Assembly (NCBI GenBank): GCA_027924585.1
Contig: BSBM01000007.1
Span: 8,752,001 to 8,816,000, forward strand
DNA length: 64,000 bases
Direction of reading: 5' to 3'
Source of the DNA: Larix kaempferi
Lineage: Eukaryota > Streptophyta > Pinopsida > Pinales > Pinaceae
Shown piece by piece: positions 1 to 11,295 of the stretch (its first letter is position 1; every line of letters begins with the position of its first letter). Below the pieces are notes generated by a model that searched no databases, was not told the DNA's origin, and was given only the letters and a program-made list of their open reading frames with translations. A program made the position numbers and the translations under genes.

Positions 1-1
1 T

Positions 2-663
2 ACCAATCATGGTTCTCATTTTTAGAACCATATGGTTGATGAACTAAGCAATAGGTTGGGTTTTCTCCATGAAAATTCAACACCCTACTACCCACAGTCC
101 AACGGACAGGTCGAGGCCATTAACAAGGTCTTGAAAACTATGATCCAAAGGATGGTAGGGACACATAAGTCCAATTCGCACAACATGCTCTTTTCAGCAT
201 TATGGGCCTATCGAACTCCCATCAAACTCACCACAAGATTCACTCCTTTCCAATTGGTATATGGATTGGAGGTTGTCCTACCTACAGAGTGTGAAATTCT
301 GTCTCTACAACTCGTTGTCAAACTTCTTCCTAACACTACTTCCGAGGAAGAACGTCTCCTACACTTAGAAAAACTTGACGAGTCCCCCCGAGATGCCGCT
401 CTTGCTAATGAAGCGCATAAGAAACACATCAAAGCCCAATAAGATAAGTCAGTTGAACATTGTACCTTCAACGAGGGTGACCTGGTCCTCACTTATGACT
501 AGAGGCACGACAAACTAGGAGCAGGGAAGTTCGAGTCCATGTGGCACAGACCTTACATTTTAAAACGTGTGTTGGAAAAAGGTGCTTACGAGCTTGAAGA
601 TTATGATGGAATCTCTTTGGGTGAACCTCGCAATGGGATTTACCTGAAGAGATACTATACCTG
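2..663 (+). pseudogene. Ty3/gypsy integrase C-terminal half (element A)
   Basis: The frame starting at base 2 shows the end of the rve integrase core: a degraded 'NHGSHF' where the second catalytic Asp normally sits, then YYPQSNGQVEAINK, which holds the catalytic Glu. FTPFQLVYGLE and LPTECEI follow, then a C-terminal region with EGDLVLTYD and KFESMWHRPYI, ending ...YLKRYYT before a stop at about 661-663. In-frame stops at 23-25, at about 440 and after LTYD show it is dead. The copy in element E (25155-26636, other strand) aligns along its whole length. It would have joined cDNA to host DNA. Everything N-terminal of the core is outside the window. Confidence 0.9.
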
Positions 664-812
664 ATCTCTCATGCATAGACTTGCTTGTATATACTGTACA
701 TGGCATGTTTTTTTGTTTTTGTGTGGTGTGATGCATTTCTTTTTGAGTGTCTTTAGATCTTGTTTCCGCTCCTTATACCATGTTATGTCTGCATGTGTAG
801 ATAGCGACATGC

Positions 813-1214
813 TATGGATTCACGGATGGCACGAGCCGTCATACCTGCAACCTTGCTTCGGCAACCTGGGTACTATATTCCCCTACACACGAGCTCATTA
901 GCTCAGGAGGAAGTTATCTAGGGTTTGCGACCAACAACGCCGTAGAATATCAGGCAGTAATCAAAACCCTAGCTAACGCTATTTCCTTGGGTATGAACCA
1001 CATTGTCATCCACATGGATTCTCAATTAGTGGTTTCCCATCTTAACCGGGTTTACGCCATCCATGATCCTACCTTACTCCATCTCTTTAGACGAGTACAT
1101 CTCCTGGAAATGTCATTTGAATCCATTTAGTACCTACACATTCCACGAGAGTTAAACACAGTTGCTGACTCGATGGCCAATTTCATTTTGGATTGGTACA
1201 TTGCACACACATAA
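813..1214 (+). pseudogene. Additional RNase H-like domain downstream of integrase (element A)
   Basis: Reading codons from 813 gives FTDGTSRH, then a strand ending WVLYSPTHELISSGG, then NNAVEYQAVIKTLANA, IVIHMDSQLVVSHL and finally NTVADSMANFILDW. This pattern (Asp in TDG, Glu in VEYQA, Asp in MDSQ, Asp in ADSMAN) is the D-E-D-D layout of RNase HI. It resembles the extra 'archaeal-type' RNase H reported in plant Tat/Ogre Ty3/gypsy elements. All four acidic positions are present. One in-frame TAG at 1128-1130 breaks it. It lies about 150 bp after the integrase end, not between RT and integrase. Element E has a matching domain at the same place. The domain call is by motif; a profile search was not possible. 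Confidence 0.75.
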
Positions 1215-1330
1215 TACTCATAATATGTAAAAGCATTCACAACATGTAAATAATTTAGAAGAAAACATGTAAACAAGATCACATCACTAATAATTTTAAA
1301 ACACATAATGTATAAATCGCTGAAAATGTC

Positions 1331-1365
1331 TATATATATGTCTATATATATATATATATATATAT
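1331..1365. repeat. TA dinucleotide microsatellite
   Basis: A run of alternating T and A, interrupted once by TGTC, lies between the RNase H-like domain and the antisense ORF of element A. It produces a spurious Tyr/Ile-rich ORF on the minus strand. Confidence 0.85.
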
Positions 1366-1501
1366 CGCTCAAAAGTAGTACTGGTCCAAAAATCTGAAGC
1401 AAGATGGCTTTCAGTAAGTCTCTACAAAATCTGAAGCCTCAAAGCTTTCAGTAGTACAAAATCTGAGGCCTCTGAGCTCTCAGTACAAGTAAGTAGTGTC
1501 A

Positions 1502-2765
1502 TCAGGCTGGACGCCTGACTCGTACACCACCCCTAGCTCGAACAACTTGCTGCCGTTGGGTGAGGAAACAATCCATAGTCCGAGCTACCTTGCGGAGTAA
1601 GGAGTCGAAGCACACGAACGCTCCTACCCCAAATATTTGCATGGGCCTCGACAAGTCATCAATAGCTGGCTCAGGTACCTCCACAGTCAGTTGGGATAGG
1701 TTCATGTACACCTCCTCCATCTCCTCGATGGAAGCATGAGCACCTACATGAATGATTACTTCCCCACCTCTATCTCTCCTCACCAGAAGGGAGAGACACA
1801 CTGATCGTATGGGGCCCACATCTTCACACACATACAATGTACTTGTCAGTACTGCATCAAAAAATGATATAATATACAAAACTAAAAAGTACAAGGGTAG
1901 TTTTGTTCTCACCTATGTCACCCCATGCTGCACCCTCTGACAGCATCAAGTCGGGATCCTCTTGGAAGTCCGTGCCATTGTATGAAAAGTCCTCAACCAT
2001 AAGTAACTGGCCTTCTAGCCAGCTAAAGAACTCGGGACCAAAACCGATGATAGGACCCCCACCATGGTGAGTCATCACCTCTGCCCATCTGAGCATGTGA
2101 GGATCTTTGGGATCCCCATCATCCAGTAGCAACTGTGGATGTAGGAGAGGGACCTGCTCCAAGAGGAACTATACTATAATCGATCCATACCCAAACTGCT
2201 TGAGCTCCCCTCGTAGACACTTGGTCAGCTGAGCTTGGATGTTTGCGAGGAGACCCTCACACCAGTTGAAAACTCTGGGGGACATATAGTCCTCTGCATA
2301 CAACATCTGAGTCCAAGTAGCCGTGTGTGGGGCTTGGCTACCCGCCACTCTAGTAATGGTAACCAATACAGTATGCAGTGGGAATCTCACCACATCCCTA
2401 ATGAGAATCTTCCCACTGGAAGGTCGAGAAAGAGCAGTGCAGTGCTGCAACACCATGTCCTCAACTATACGGTCACTGGCTCGTGTTCCAGTAAGATGTA
2501 CAAGGTCCCCTCTTCAGGACAAACTAGTAATAAAGTAGATATCCTCAATTTCTATCGTGAGGATATGCTCACCGATCACAAAGTATTGTTGGACCGCATC
2601 CCAACTCTAAAGCATGTGTGTCAGCAGTGGGATCTGGGATCTCATCCCCTGGATCTCAAAGAACTTGAGAAACCCATAGTTTCTCAAAGCATCTACACAT
2701 TGTAGATCATTGGTAGTTTGTTCATCTTTGACTTCATGTTCTCTCTCTTGCCACTCCAATACCAT
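1502..2765 (-). pseudogene. Antisense plant mobile domain (PMD)-like ORF, two exons (element A)
   Basis: On the minus strand an ORF starts at the ATG complementary to 2763-2765 (MVLEWQEREHE). It reads through GFLKFFEIQGM, IEIEDIYFITSLS, VFNWCEGLLANIQAQL and KQFGYGS to SEGAAWGDIG. There a GT...AG intron (1822-1913, 92 bp) is followed by exon 2, DVGPIRSVCLSLLVRR..., ending at 1502. The 'L..IEDIYFITGLSRRG' block and overall layout match the plant mobile domain/MAIN-like family (PF10536), known both in host genes and inside transposons. Copies at 6669-7825 and 23255-24465 share the layout and intron. Stops (for example after ITSLS and after YGSIIV) make it non-functional here. Its role in the element is unknown. 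Confidence 0.75.
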
Positions 2766-5121
2766 ATTGGCTAGCTAGTAACCTGCCAAGAAGGGCATTT
2801 AAACACAGTTAGGTCCTGCTTCAACCTTCACAAGTCCAATTTTTTGGATTCTTTTTTATGTTTGGATTTTTGTTCTCCGTCGTCGCAATGTACATTTACG
2901 TACAGTGCAATGACATCTCACCTCTCTTATTAGAGGCTTGCGATGACTCAGTCTTATCGTAGGTCCTGAAAGGGAAACCTGCGATGAGCCAAGGGTGCAA
3001 AAACCCTCCATGAAATCATCAAAAAACCCAAAACATGGACCTAAAATAAAAAACTAATCCAATGGAAAGTTGTTGGATGAATTTTAGGCCCACCTGATCC
3101 GGACGGCTGGTGAAATGGCAGATTGTAGCTCCCCTAATCAACAAAGGAAGTTTTGGCTCCAAATTGGTACTTCTCCACCCAAATTGGCAATTGAAACAAT
3201 GTTTTCTATTTTTGGCCCATATTTCTATTTATAAATAGAATGGAATATTCCTTTTCAAATATTTAGATGCTTCTGGGCCATTTACTATAGTTTTAACCAT
3301 TTGTCGTCATATTTGGGGCTATTTGACACTTTCTCTAGTGTGCAGGGGTCGTAAAGTGGTCTTTTGTGTCGTCTCTCGCATCACCAACGGTCACTATAGG
3401 TATGAACACTCTTTTGAACGTTTTGTCATTATTATTTTTGGTTAGTCGTAATTATTGCATGAGGATGAGTTTACTCTTCTTTTGTTCTCGTATTCATGAA
3501 ACCATGAGAACAAGTACCGAGTTATGATTTATCACTTTTTCTGGCTCGTTAAACTCCCACGGAAAAAGACACCCCCTGGAGTCTACCGTTAAGCTCTTTT
3601 CAGGTTCTCAAAAAATGAAAAGATTGCCAAGTGAACTTGTCGCGTTCACGCTTGTTAAAGTATTTGAATGGTCGTCTTCCTGGTGATAGTTTACCCCTTT
3701 TTCAGACCAAGAAGCACTAATTATGAAAAAGGTATACTCCATCCAACCATGACTGGAAGAGTCCTCTCTCTCGTTGTTTTACACTTTTTCGGGCGATGAG
3801 GATAACTTTACAAAAAAGGACCGTTGGAGTCTTCTTTAGTTCTTTTCAGGCTCTCTAAACATGGAATGACGACCAAGTTTACCTTTTATGGACTCGTTAA
3901 TTTTTCACATTGAAGGGCCCATCATGGGACGAACACCTCCTATACTAGGTTCGGAATATATTTGGGATTGGACTCATCTATGAGATGAGCTATATCGAGC
4001 ATCTGGTTACCCTCATCAAGCTCGTGAAAACAACATGAGGCACTCATCGTTCATGATGGGGAAAAAGGAAAGCGTTTGTGTTACATACCTTAGTGGCAGT
4101 ATATAGTCGTTCTTGAACATGGCACTCATCTGCATTTGCATACAATACTTGGGTCATCTGTTTGTCTATGAGTCACCGCTTACTTTCTAAGTCCTGTTAC
4201 TCCTCTGAGTCATTCGGAGAAAGATTCCACTATCAGTTGCATTAGAAGTTTGCATCATTATGATTGTGTCAATACTGCCAAGTCATGCCATGCCCATGTT
4301 CAAGAACACGTCACTACAGTCACTACACGCGTCATCATGTCGTTGTTACTTTGTGTCGATCTCACATGTTACTGTACCATCCGATCCACTCTACACATAT
4401 TTTGTTGTGTTTCGTGTCGATTGATGGGGGATTCATCATGGCCCTCCTTCGACAGATCCATCCTTTTCGACTTCAACACATCATTCGAGGATTGAATCTA
4501 GAAACCAGTCAAGTACCTTGGCCCTGCATGCCTGAATGGTAGGTTACCTCACTTTCATCATGAGTTTACATCATTGACTCTTGATTGAAATATTTCATCT
4601 CTTGTTCGACTTCAACTCATTTATTCATGCTTGATGATATGTACTGTGATACCTTGGGAATCATTGACATCAATGGTGATCTCCCTCGCACTTGTTAACG
4701 ATTTACATCAATGACCGGTAATCAAGTGGTTTCTACCATGTTCGACGTCAAGACATTTGTAATCACATGGATAGATTCATATCATTGTGGACTTAGCTTG
4801 AAGACACTGGGAGTCGTGTTTTACCCAGGTTGCGATGGAGTTTGTATTGAGTCATATCACACGGATCCACTTTTGTATTGGTCATGGCTGTGTTATTATC
4901 TCATCATGGATCTATGCTTGTGTCTAGTAGCCATGATTGTGTTCAGTCAGCCATTACTACCATGGATCTGCAATGTATTGGTCGGTATCCATGTTATACT
5001 TCATATGAGATTGTCAATTCAGAGTCAGTTGTATTGCAGCGGTGTCCTTCTCTCGACAAGTCTATTGCCATTACTTCTATAAAAGCAATTCACCTGTCTA
5101 TCTTCAACAACTTCATGCTTT
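2766..5121 (+). other. 3' non-coding block of element A
   Basis: About 2.4 kb lies between the antisense ORF and the polypurine tract. It has no convincing gene. It is homologous to 49259-51293 (element B, same strand) and to 20584-23254 (element E, reverse strand), although the three copies have drifted. Shared landmarks are a stretch near 4640-4760 and its counterparts near 50790-50940 and (reverse) 21020-21090, all including ATCAAGTGG/CCATTTGATT-like text and a GTTAACG core. Short ORFs here are not conserved in frame and were ignored. Confidence 0.7.
3482..3822 (+). repeat. Array of diverged hairpin units in the 3' block of element A
   Basis: Successive inverted repeats occur with arms TTGTTCTC/GAGAACAA (3482-3489 and 3506-3513), CTTTTTC/GAAAAAG (3535-3541 and 3562-3568) and CCTTTTTC/GAAAAAGG (3696-3703 and 3725-3732). 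An imperfect CTTTTTCGG-type hairpin follows near 3787-3822. Loops are 16-21 nt. Between hairpins a linker recurs, for example CTCTTTTCAGG then CTCTCTAAACATGGAA. Equivalent hairpins occur in elements B and E at similar spacing. Confidence 0.7.
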
Positions 5122-5132
5122 GGGGGTCATTC
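5122..5132 (+). promoter_or_regulatory. Polypurine tract of element A
   Basis: GGGGGTCATTC directly precedes the LTR start TGTTACACC. The same arrangement, CGGGGGGAATTC then TGTTACACC, occurs at 51293-51305 in element B, and AGGGGGAATC then TGTTAAAG on the minus strand at 20583-20570 in element E. It would prime plus-strand DNA synthesis. Confidence 0.7.
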
Positions 5133-6030
5133 TGTTACACCCAAAATCTACTCATCATAAGATTCAGTGTATACACCCTTAAAGGTACCTTGGCAAAGTA
5201 ATCATCTGGGATGATTTGTACTTAGTTGCGCAATCTTTTGAGACGTCGTCGTAGGTTGCACTCATGCAACATGCAATGTCGCAGCTTGCTCCACTGCAGG
5301 GTGCGACGAGGTCCGTTAATGGGAAAAAATAGCTTATTCGAGATCCTTCTCGAAACTTGCTCATTTAGGGGCTTATCCTTGACCTCTAGGGGAGCTGGTA
5401 CTCGACTCCTAACTCTTTGGGAGAATCCCCTATTTCTCTCCTACCATCTCTCAACCTATCCTATCCATACCCTATCCACTTAGTCCTATATAAGTGAAGC
5501 TCACTCCCATTCCAAGGGGAGGAAGCCTATGGTATCTACATGCTGGTGAAATCACTCTTAAGACACCTCCATTCACCTATTCGACAACTCATACTTTATT
5601 GGAAGGATATGGCAATTGACTTGGTCGGAGAAGGGCTACAGCGTTAAGTCTTGGTTGTGGTTCTATATCTCTATCATGTGCTCCTCTATTTACAATAATA
5701 CAAATGCTTTCCACCAATATTGTTCATGTGTGTAATGATATTGAGTGCTTTACCTGCTTAACTGTTTACTTAGATCTCTTATCGTATAGATGTCTTTTAC
5801 TGGTTTCTCTTGTTTCTTTGTCTTGACAGGTCTTGCAGCTTGGATCTGACGACCGTGAGATGTGGAGCAACATTGGGGAGAAAGGATTGCGAAGTAAAAC
5901 GTAAGACATCTAGTACTCGATCCTTAAGTAGATCTAGGAAATTCATTAGTAGTCTGTTATGTTTGTTCTAGACTCACTTAGAGCTAGGGAGATCCTGCTC
6001 GCATCCGCTTGAGTGGATTGTCCGAAAACA
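5133..6030 (+). repeat. 3' LTR of element A (898 bp)
   Basis: It starts TGTTACACCC after the polypurine tract and ends ...GTCCGAAAACA, i.e. TG...CA. The last 20 bp resemble the end of the element E LTR (...TTTCCTGAACAACA). A TATA box lies inside (5487-5494), and a splice-acceptor-like TTGTCTTGACAG is near 5820. The right boundary is inferred from the E LTR because the 5' LTR of A is outside the window. Confidence 0.65.
5487..5494 (+). promoter_or_regulatory. TATA box in LTR of element A
   Basis: TATATAAG sits in the middle of the LTR, followed within about 30 bp by a C-rich stretch (CTCACTCCCATTCC) suitable for a start site. This is the expected U3/R border for an LTR promoter. Confidence 0.5.
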
Positions 6031-6668
6031 TCAGTGTTTCTATTGCTACTTATTTTGCAAGTATTACCGGGTTATAATGATGAGCATCAAAGCATCAATT
6101 GAAGTCCAATCGACCAATTGAAATGTCAAGCACACAGAACGTTCAAATGTCATGCATAAAGGAAAAACTACAACTGAAAAACTATGTTAGAAGTTGAAGG
6201 ATTAAAAGGTTCCAATGTAAGGTTTAATTTAAGTGATCAAGCTCGAGAAAGTAGATATTCAAGCTATTATAAAGTATGCTCACTCTAAGTGTCTCAAGTT
6301 ACTCATGTCATGGTTGTGTTTCATTTTGATATTAAAAACAAATAATATTGAGGTCACTTTGTCCTCTCCACTAATAGATGGTATTGGTACATTGGATTCT
6401 ATCATGGAGGAAAAACTTATTATTTCTAATGTTGTGTTGGTATTTGCTTCTAGATTATTAGCTTTTGAATACACTCAAGATTTGAGCTTAACTGATAAGG
6501 CTCATGATGCTAATTACAACTTGGGGATAAAGGATTTGAGGTTATGAGCAGACAATAGAGCTTACCTTCATAGTGGACGCCATGGAATATTTGTCTCTAG
6601 AAGTTGTGATGTGGTTAAAATCCATTTCCTATAGCTTTCAGTACACATACATTGCATATGATATATCC
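6031..6668. other. Unassigned segment between the LTR of A and the PMD ORF of B
   Basis: This should be the part of element B between its RNase H-like domain and antisense ORF, but it is longer (about 640 bp against about 290 bp in A) and I see no similarity to A. A 104-codon open frame at 6233-6547 (+) has no recognisable motif. It may be another small insertion. Confidence 0.35.
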
Positions 6669-7825
6669 CTAAGGATGCTCATGATAATAGATGATGGCCC
6701 TAGCTACTCTACGAAGCAACCAACCGAAGCGCCCAGAAACTCTAGTTATACGGCACTGGTACCTGTGAGGAAGATCATCGATGGATATGTCTAGTATGTC
6801 CATCATTAGTCTCTGTAGGTTCTCCTTTAGCTCATCTAACTCCTCTGCTGCATTTTGATGAGCATCTCCTATGTCTTTTAGTGCTCCTCTCCTCTCCATA
6901 GGATAAGACCCTGTTGGTCGAGATGGACCAACATCTGCATCAAAAACAAGTATGAAACATCAATACTACTCAAACAATATCAAAAAACTATAAAATTCAA
7001 AAACATAATAGAGTTTCGTTCTTACCTAGGTTCGCCCACTAATCACCCGCAGGTAGAGCCAAGTCTGGATCACCTCAAAAATCAGTACCTTCATATGGAT
7101 AGTCCTCGATCATGACGAGCTGCCCGTGTAACCACCTGAAGAAAGTGGAACCAAAACTGATGATGGGACCCCTACCTCCATGTCGGTCCATAACCTCTGA
7201 CCAACTGGCCATCTGAGGATATCATGGATCGAGATCCTCTATCTCAATCTGTGGCCTCAGTAGTGGGACCTATTCCAAGAAGAACAAGACCACGATCGAC
7301 CCGTATCTGAACTGTTTCAGCTCACCCCGGCAGCACTTCCTGAGTTGTTCCCTAACATTGGTGAGGAGTCTCTCACACTAGTTGAAGACAGTAGGTGCCA
7401 TGCACTCGATGGCATAGAGCATGTGGGACTTGGTGGCCTGATGAGGATCTCTACTCCCCACCACCATCTCTAAAGTGAACAGGACGGTCCGCAGCAAGGT
7501 ATTTTTTAAGGATTCTAATATTATACTTAAGTATAGTGTCCTAGGCGATTATTTTGGATTGGAACTGGGCTTCCCTCCTAGATAACCCCATTAGAAAATA
7601 CACATCCTCCACATCCAAAGTAAGAGTGTGGTCACCCACACAGAAGTGTTGTTGATCTGGATCCCACAATCTAATTAGATAATCTGGTAATTGTACCTGG
7701 GCCCTCATGCCTTGTACATGGAATAACTTTAATAAGCCACATTGTCGCAATGAATTCATTGAGTTTGGATCATGTGTTGCTTGGTAATATTCCATTTCTT
7801 GCTCTCTCTCCTTCCATTGGACCAT
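6669..7825 (-). pseudogene. Antisense plant mobile domain (PMD)-like ORF, two exons (element B)
   Basis: The minus-strand start is at 7825 (MVQWKEREQEME), matching MVLEWQEREHE in A and MVLVWREREHE in E. It continues with CGLLKLFHVQGM and HTLTLDVEDVYFLMGLSRR, the signature block of the family. Frameshifts and stops follow between 7540 and 7030. A GT...AG intron (6935-7025, 91 bp) sits at the same place as in the other copies, with exon 2 starting DVGPSRPTGSYP. It ends ...LLRRVARAIIYYHEHP, matching LLRKVARTM in A and VLRKIARLVICYWE in E. The first-exon middle is badly decayed. It is antisense to its host element, as in A and E. Confidence 0.7.
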
Positions 7826-7953
7826 GTTGTGAGTCAAAACCTGTCCAAACATCAATTAAATAAGCATTAGTGTCTTTCTAAACCATTGGATTGGTCCCTT
7901 TTTGCCCCATTTATTTGTTTTTCTTATGGGATTGCAACGACGCACCCCAAATT

Positions 7954-8526
7954 TGTTGGTTGTGGAGCCTAATCTCCATATTCAGAGATATTATTATTCA
8001 GTTGTGTCTATACCCTAGGTTTCGTTATGATCCTGACATGATCACCAGGGTGTCCAGGGGAGTGGTTTCACTCCCCTTGTTAGGGTGCCGGGGGCTAGCG
8101 GGCCCCCAAGAAAATGGGGGTTCGGGGGCATAGGCCCTGAGGAAAATTTTTGGGGTTGTTTTTCGCCACCAGTTTTCGTGCCCATGGTTTTGGGTAACCC
8201 GTGGTTTTTCCGCATTGTATTTCCCTTATAAAATAAAGACAATATAACACGGCTAGGGTTGATGTATTAGGTTTTATGCATTGTAAATATATCTGAGATC
8301 AAGAAGAGAGACTGTGAGATAGTGAAGAGGAAGTGCAGCGGTTGTGCTGGAGGTTGTATCCCTTCAATTTGTTGGATGGTAAAATAATAAGGAATGGCAA
8401 CTTCAGTGTGGACATATCCCATCTTGGGGTGAACCACGATATATCTGTGTCTCTCTTGTAATGTGTGTGTGATTATATTTGCATTTATGTTTATTATTAT
8501 TGCTCTGCTATCCTATTTTTCTAACA
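7954..8526 (+). repeat. 5' LTR of element C (573 bp)
   Basis: TG...CA ends, CTTATAAAATAAAG as a probable TATA region near 8225, and a PBS two bases after the end. It is 84 bp shorter than the 3' LTR: the G/C-tract region (8060-8130) lacks a block present at about 18830-18930, with GAGAAA-like text at both ends of the missing part. Confidence 0.93.
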
Positions 8527-8528
8527 AT

Positions 8529-8540
8529 TGGTATCAGAGC
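8529..8540 (+). promoter_or_regulatory. Primer binding site, initiator Met tRNA (element C)
   Basis: TGGTATCAGAGC lies two bases after the LTR. It is the standard copia PBS, complementary to the 3' end of initiator tRNA-Met. Confidence 0.93.
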
Positions 8541-8601
8541 CGAAGGTTTATTTGGCAGATAAACCTGCAGGAAGCTAGGGTTTCTAGTTTGAGTGGGAGC
8601 A

Positions 8602-9048
8602 ATGGTAGAAGAAGGAAAGTTTAAGGTCGAGAATTTTAACGGCCAAAACTTCCAGTTATGGAAGATGCAAATGGAGGACTATCTGTACATGAAGGATCTA
8701 TTCCTCCCGTTGGGAGGAAGAGCAAAGCAACTAGCTGCTATGAAGGATGAAGTATTGGAGGTTCTTGACAGAAAGGGTCTGGGAACAATATGGTTGAGCC
8801 TGGCTTCGTTGATGGCTTTCAATATCTCAAAATAAACAACAATGGAGGGTTTGATGAGTGCATTGGGTAAGTTGTATGAAAAACCCTCGGCCTCCAATAA
8901 GTTATTTCTAATGAAGCGTTTATTTAATATGAAGATGTCTGAAGGTGGACCTATTACTGATCATTTAAATGAGTTTAATAAAGTTACAAATCAACTAAGT
9001 TCTGTAAGTGTGAACTTTGATGATGAGGTTAGGGATCTTCTAATCTTG
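8602..9048 (+). pseudogene. Ty1/copia gag N-terminal part (element C)
   Basis: The ATG at 8602 gives MVEEGKFKVENFNGQNFQLW, then KMQMEDYLYMKDLF, the usual start of Tnt1/Tork-type gag: an F-x-G-x-N-F-x-x-W segment followed by a helix. The frame stops once near 8833 and then reads through LMSALGKLYEKPSASNKL and VRDLLILC. There chromovirus D cuts it at 9048/9049. The rest of gag resumes at 15154. Gag would form the cytoplasmic particle. Sequence and position give good confidence. Confidence 0.88.
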
Positions 9049-9423
9049 TGTTAGGAACCCATGTCTTTACTTTGTTAGTATATTGTTGTTGGATGCATAT
9101 GCTTTGTAAGTCGTCCCGTCGTATTTTTTGCTCAATAGTTTATGCTATTGTTGCTGGCGCATATGCTTTGTAAGTCGCCCGTAGTATTGGTGATCCATAG
9201 TTTGTAGTGGCCCATGGTTTTGACCCATAGTATTGGCGCCTAGACTTAGTATATAAGTGTGTGTTGAGACCTATGAAGGTACTGTGAAGTTATTTGTATT
9301 GAGCTTGCTCAAAGGAGGTTGCCCCCTCGAAGTGGCCTGTGATCAATATAAAAGTGATTCTGAGTTCTGTCATTTCTGCTATTTCGCATATTCTTATTAA
9401 TTAATTGTTGCAGGTGCATCACA
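9049..9423 (+). repeat. 5' LTR of element D (375 bp)
   Basis: It starts TGTTAGGAACCC and ends GGTGCATCACA. Inside, GCATATGCTTTGTAAGTCG occurs twice 64 bp apart (9095 and 9159). A TATA-like CAATATAAAAG is near 9345. Confidence 0.93.
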
Positions 9424-9425
9424 TC

Positions 9426-9437
9426 TGGTATCAGAGC
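9426..9437 (+). promoter_or_regulatory. Primer binding site, initiator Met tRNA (element D)
   Basis: TGGTATCAGAGC two bases after the LTR, as expected for plant chromoviruses. Confidence 0.92.
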
Positions 9438-10443
9438 ACTTTCTTGGGCTCGCTGGGTGAAATTTCTGCCAAATTTTTTTTTTTCGCATCTGTTGCAGGT
9501 TCGGATTTGGGAATAATCCCTATCCGCTTAACTGTGGGAAGTACTTGGGCATAAGCCCTAAAACTCATTGTGAGGAGTACCACAGGAACCCCGAAGTAGC
9601 TGGCCCGTTGAGAAGACCTACCAATGAAAAAGGCAACGACCCCTACCTGATTGACTAGTTCCCACCCGTGAGGTAAACCAAGAGCTGTCGTTTGTGGCAA
9701 AGCGGTTATCAGTTTTACCTGAGCCGTGGAGTGACGGGTACTACCCCAATACGCAAGCCGTCAGACAGCATTGGTGGCCGAGTGAAACCCTTGAACTGTT
9801 AGGAAGCCGCACATACTTGGGGTCCATATCTATTTTCAGCTGAACTGTTGTCAATCGTTGCTGCACCGTTTTAGATCCAGTTGTTCAGATCCATTTTGCA
9901 AGCCGTTCCAGATCCAGCCATTTTCAATCCATTCGGCGCCGTTTCAGATCCCTTCCAAGCCGGAGTATAAAATTCAGTTTTTTCTCCATATCTCCCTTGT
10001 TTTCACTCTGTTTCCCTTGAAATTTTCGGGGAACCTCTGTCATCCCATTCTGCATATTTCATTCCTGAGGACCCTATCCCCAATTCCCCTTCCCAAAGCC
10101 TGAAATCCCACATTTGTCTATTTTTAGGGTTTGCCATAACTTCGTTAGATTTCACCCAATCACCTTCAAATTTTACCACAGAGTTCCTTTCTGAATTCTG
10201 CTTCTTTGTTCCCCTCTACCAAATTTTCCCATTCCTTCACCCCGCTTCTGAAATCCTCATTTTTGCTTCCCTATCTATTCGACAGTGTCCAAAACCTAGT
10301 CAAACCCCAATTACCCTTCATATTTTTTCCCAAGTCCAGATTTTTTTTTACTGAAGTAGTTTCTGTTTTTTTTTTCCTACCCAGTCAACCGAAGAAAAAA
10401 AAATTAAAAAAATTAAAAATAAAAAAATAAAAAAATCCTGGTT
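9438..10443 (+). other. Untranslated leader of element D
   Basis: About 1 kb between the PBS and the gag ATG at 10444. It is pyrimidine-rich from 9850 to 10380 and ends in an A-rich run (10390-10437) just before gag. I see no gene. Confidence 0.7.
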
Positions 10444-11290
10444 ATGGTTGTCACCCGTGCAGGAGCAAAAACCATGGAGGAAGCACTTGCAGCCATCCAA
10501 GCCAAACTCCAGGATCTGGATGAAAAATTTCTTGGCCTCCATCTTGAACATTCAGCTATGAACAACAAACGGCAGTCCGAGTCAGAATCAGACAATGGGT
10601 TCTCTTCTTCCAGCAATTTTCGTGGTCCGAAGCTTGATTTTCCTCGCTTTAATGGTACCGATCCAACTGGATGGATCTATCGCGCAGAACAGTATTTCAG
10701 TCTGCATAATACTCTTGATGTCAACAAAGTTCCGCTGACATCCTTTCATTTGGAACAGGAAGCTCTTCAATGGTACCGTTGGTACATCAAGGCTCATCCA
10801 GATCCCAAATGGCCAGACTTTTTCCAGCTCCTTTTGCAATGATTTGGTCTTAGTGCTTTTGATGACTTCACAGGAGCTCTCACTAAACTTCGCCAAATTG
10901 GCACTGTGAGAGAGTATCAAACCGAATTTCAGAATCTAGACAACCACACCGAAGGATTGTCTGATGACTTTTACCGGAGTTGTTTTATCAGTGGTCTAAA
11001 GGATGCCATCCGCTCTGAGGTCAAAATGTTCTGTCCCAACACAATGATGGAAGGCCTAGGGTTGGCTAAGTTGGCAGAAGACAAGATTGCATCCCAACAA
11101 CGCTCCAAGCCCACTTTTGTTCCCTTCTGAAATATGGGTTCTCAACGACCACCTATACTGCAGGCTCCTCGACCAACTCCTATCAAGCGTTTGTCTGAAA
11201 CAGAGATGCAAGCATGCAGGGTAAAGGGGCTTTGATATAATTGTGATGAGAAATTCACTTGGGGACATAGATGTGTTCAGCAAAAGCTCT
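10444..11290 (+). pseudogene. Chromovirus gag (element D)
   Basis: The ATG at 10444 starts MVVTRAGAKTMEEALAAI, a coiled-coil-like segment. It is followed by the gag core (KLDFPRFNGTDPTGWIYRAE, then EALQWYRWY and VREYQTEFQNL) typical of plant chromoviruses. Stops occur at 10840-10842 and near 11130. The zinc knuckle near 11230-11275 reads stop-YNCDEKFTWGHRC, so the first cysteine codon has become TGA. Gag would package the RNA; this copy cannot. Confidence 0.92.
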
Positions 11291-11295
11291 ATCTC

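Larger units (their letters stand above)
1..6030 (+). mobile_element. Element A: 3' part of a Ty3/gypsy (Tat-like) LTR retrotransposon
   Basis: The 3' half of a large element enters from the left edge. In order it shows the integrase C-terminus (to 663), a second RNase H-like domain (813-1214), an antisense plant-mobile-domain ORF (2765 to 1502), about 2.4 kb of non-coding sequence with hairpins, a polypurine tract and a 3' LTR (5133-6030). Element E on the other strand has the same order, which is the main reason to treat these parts as one element. The 5' LTR lies outside the window. The candidate TSD is 6031-6035 (TCAGT) but cannot be checked. Confidence 0.85.

Noticed and set aside
671-901. 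76-codon ORF after the integrase of element A
   Set aside because: Wrong frame relative to the RNase H-like domain that explains 813-1214.
4250-5201. Several 80-120-codon ORFs in the 3' block of element A
   Set aside because: The matching regions of B and E do not keep these frames open, and no motif is recognisable.
6233-6547. 104-codon ORF as a possible host gene
   Set aside because: No motif, no splice or promoter context, and it sits between two transposon blocks.
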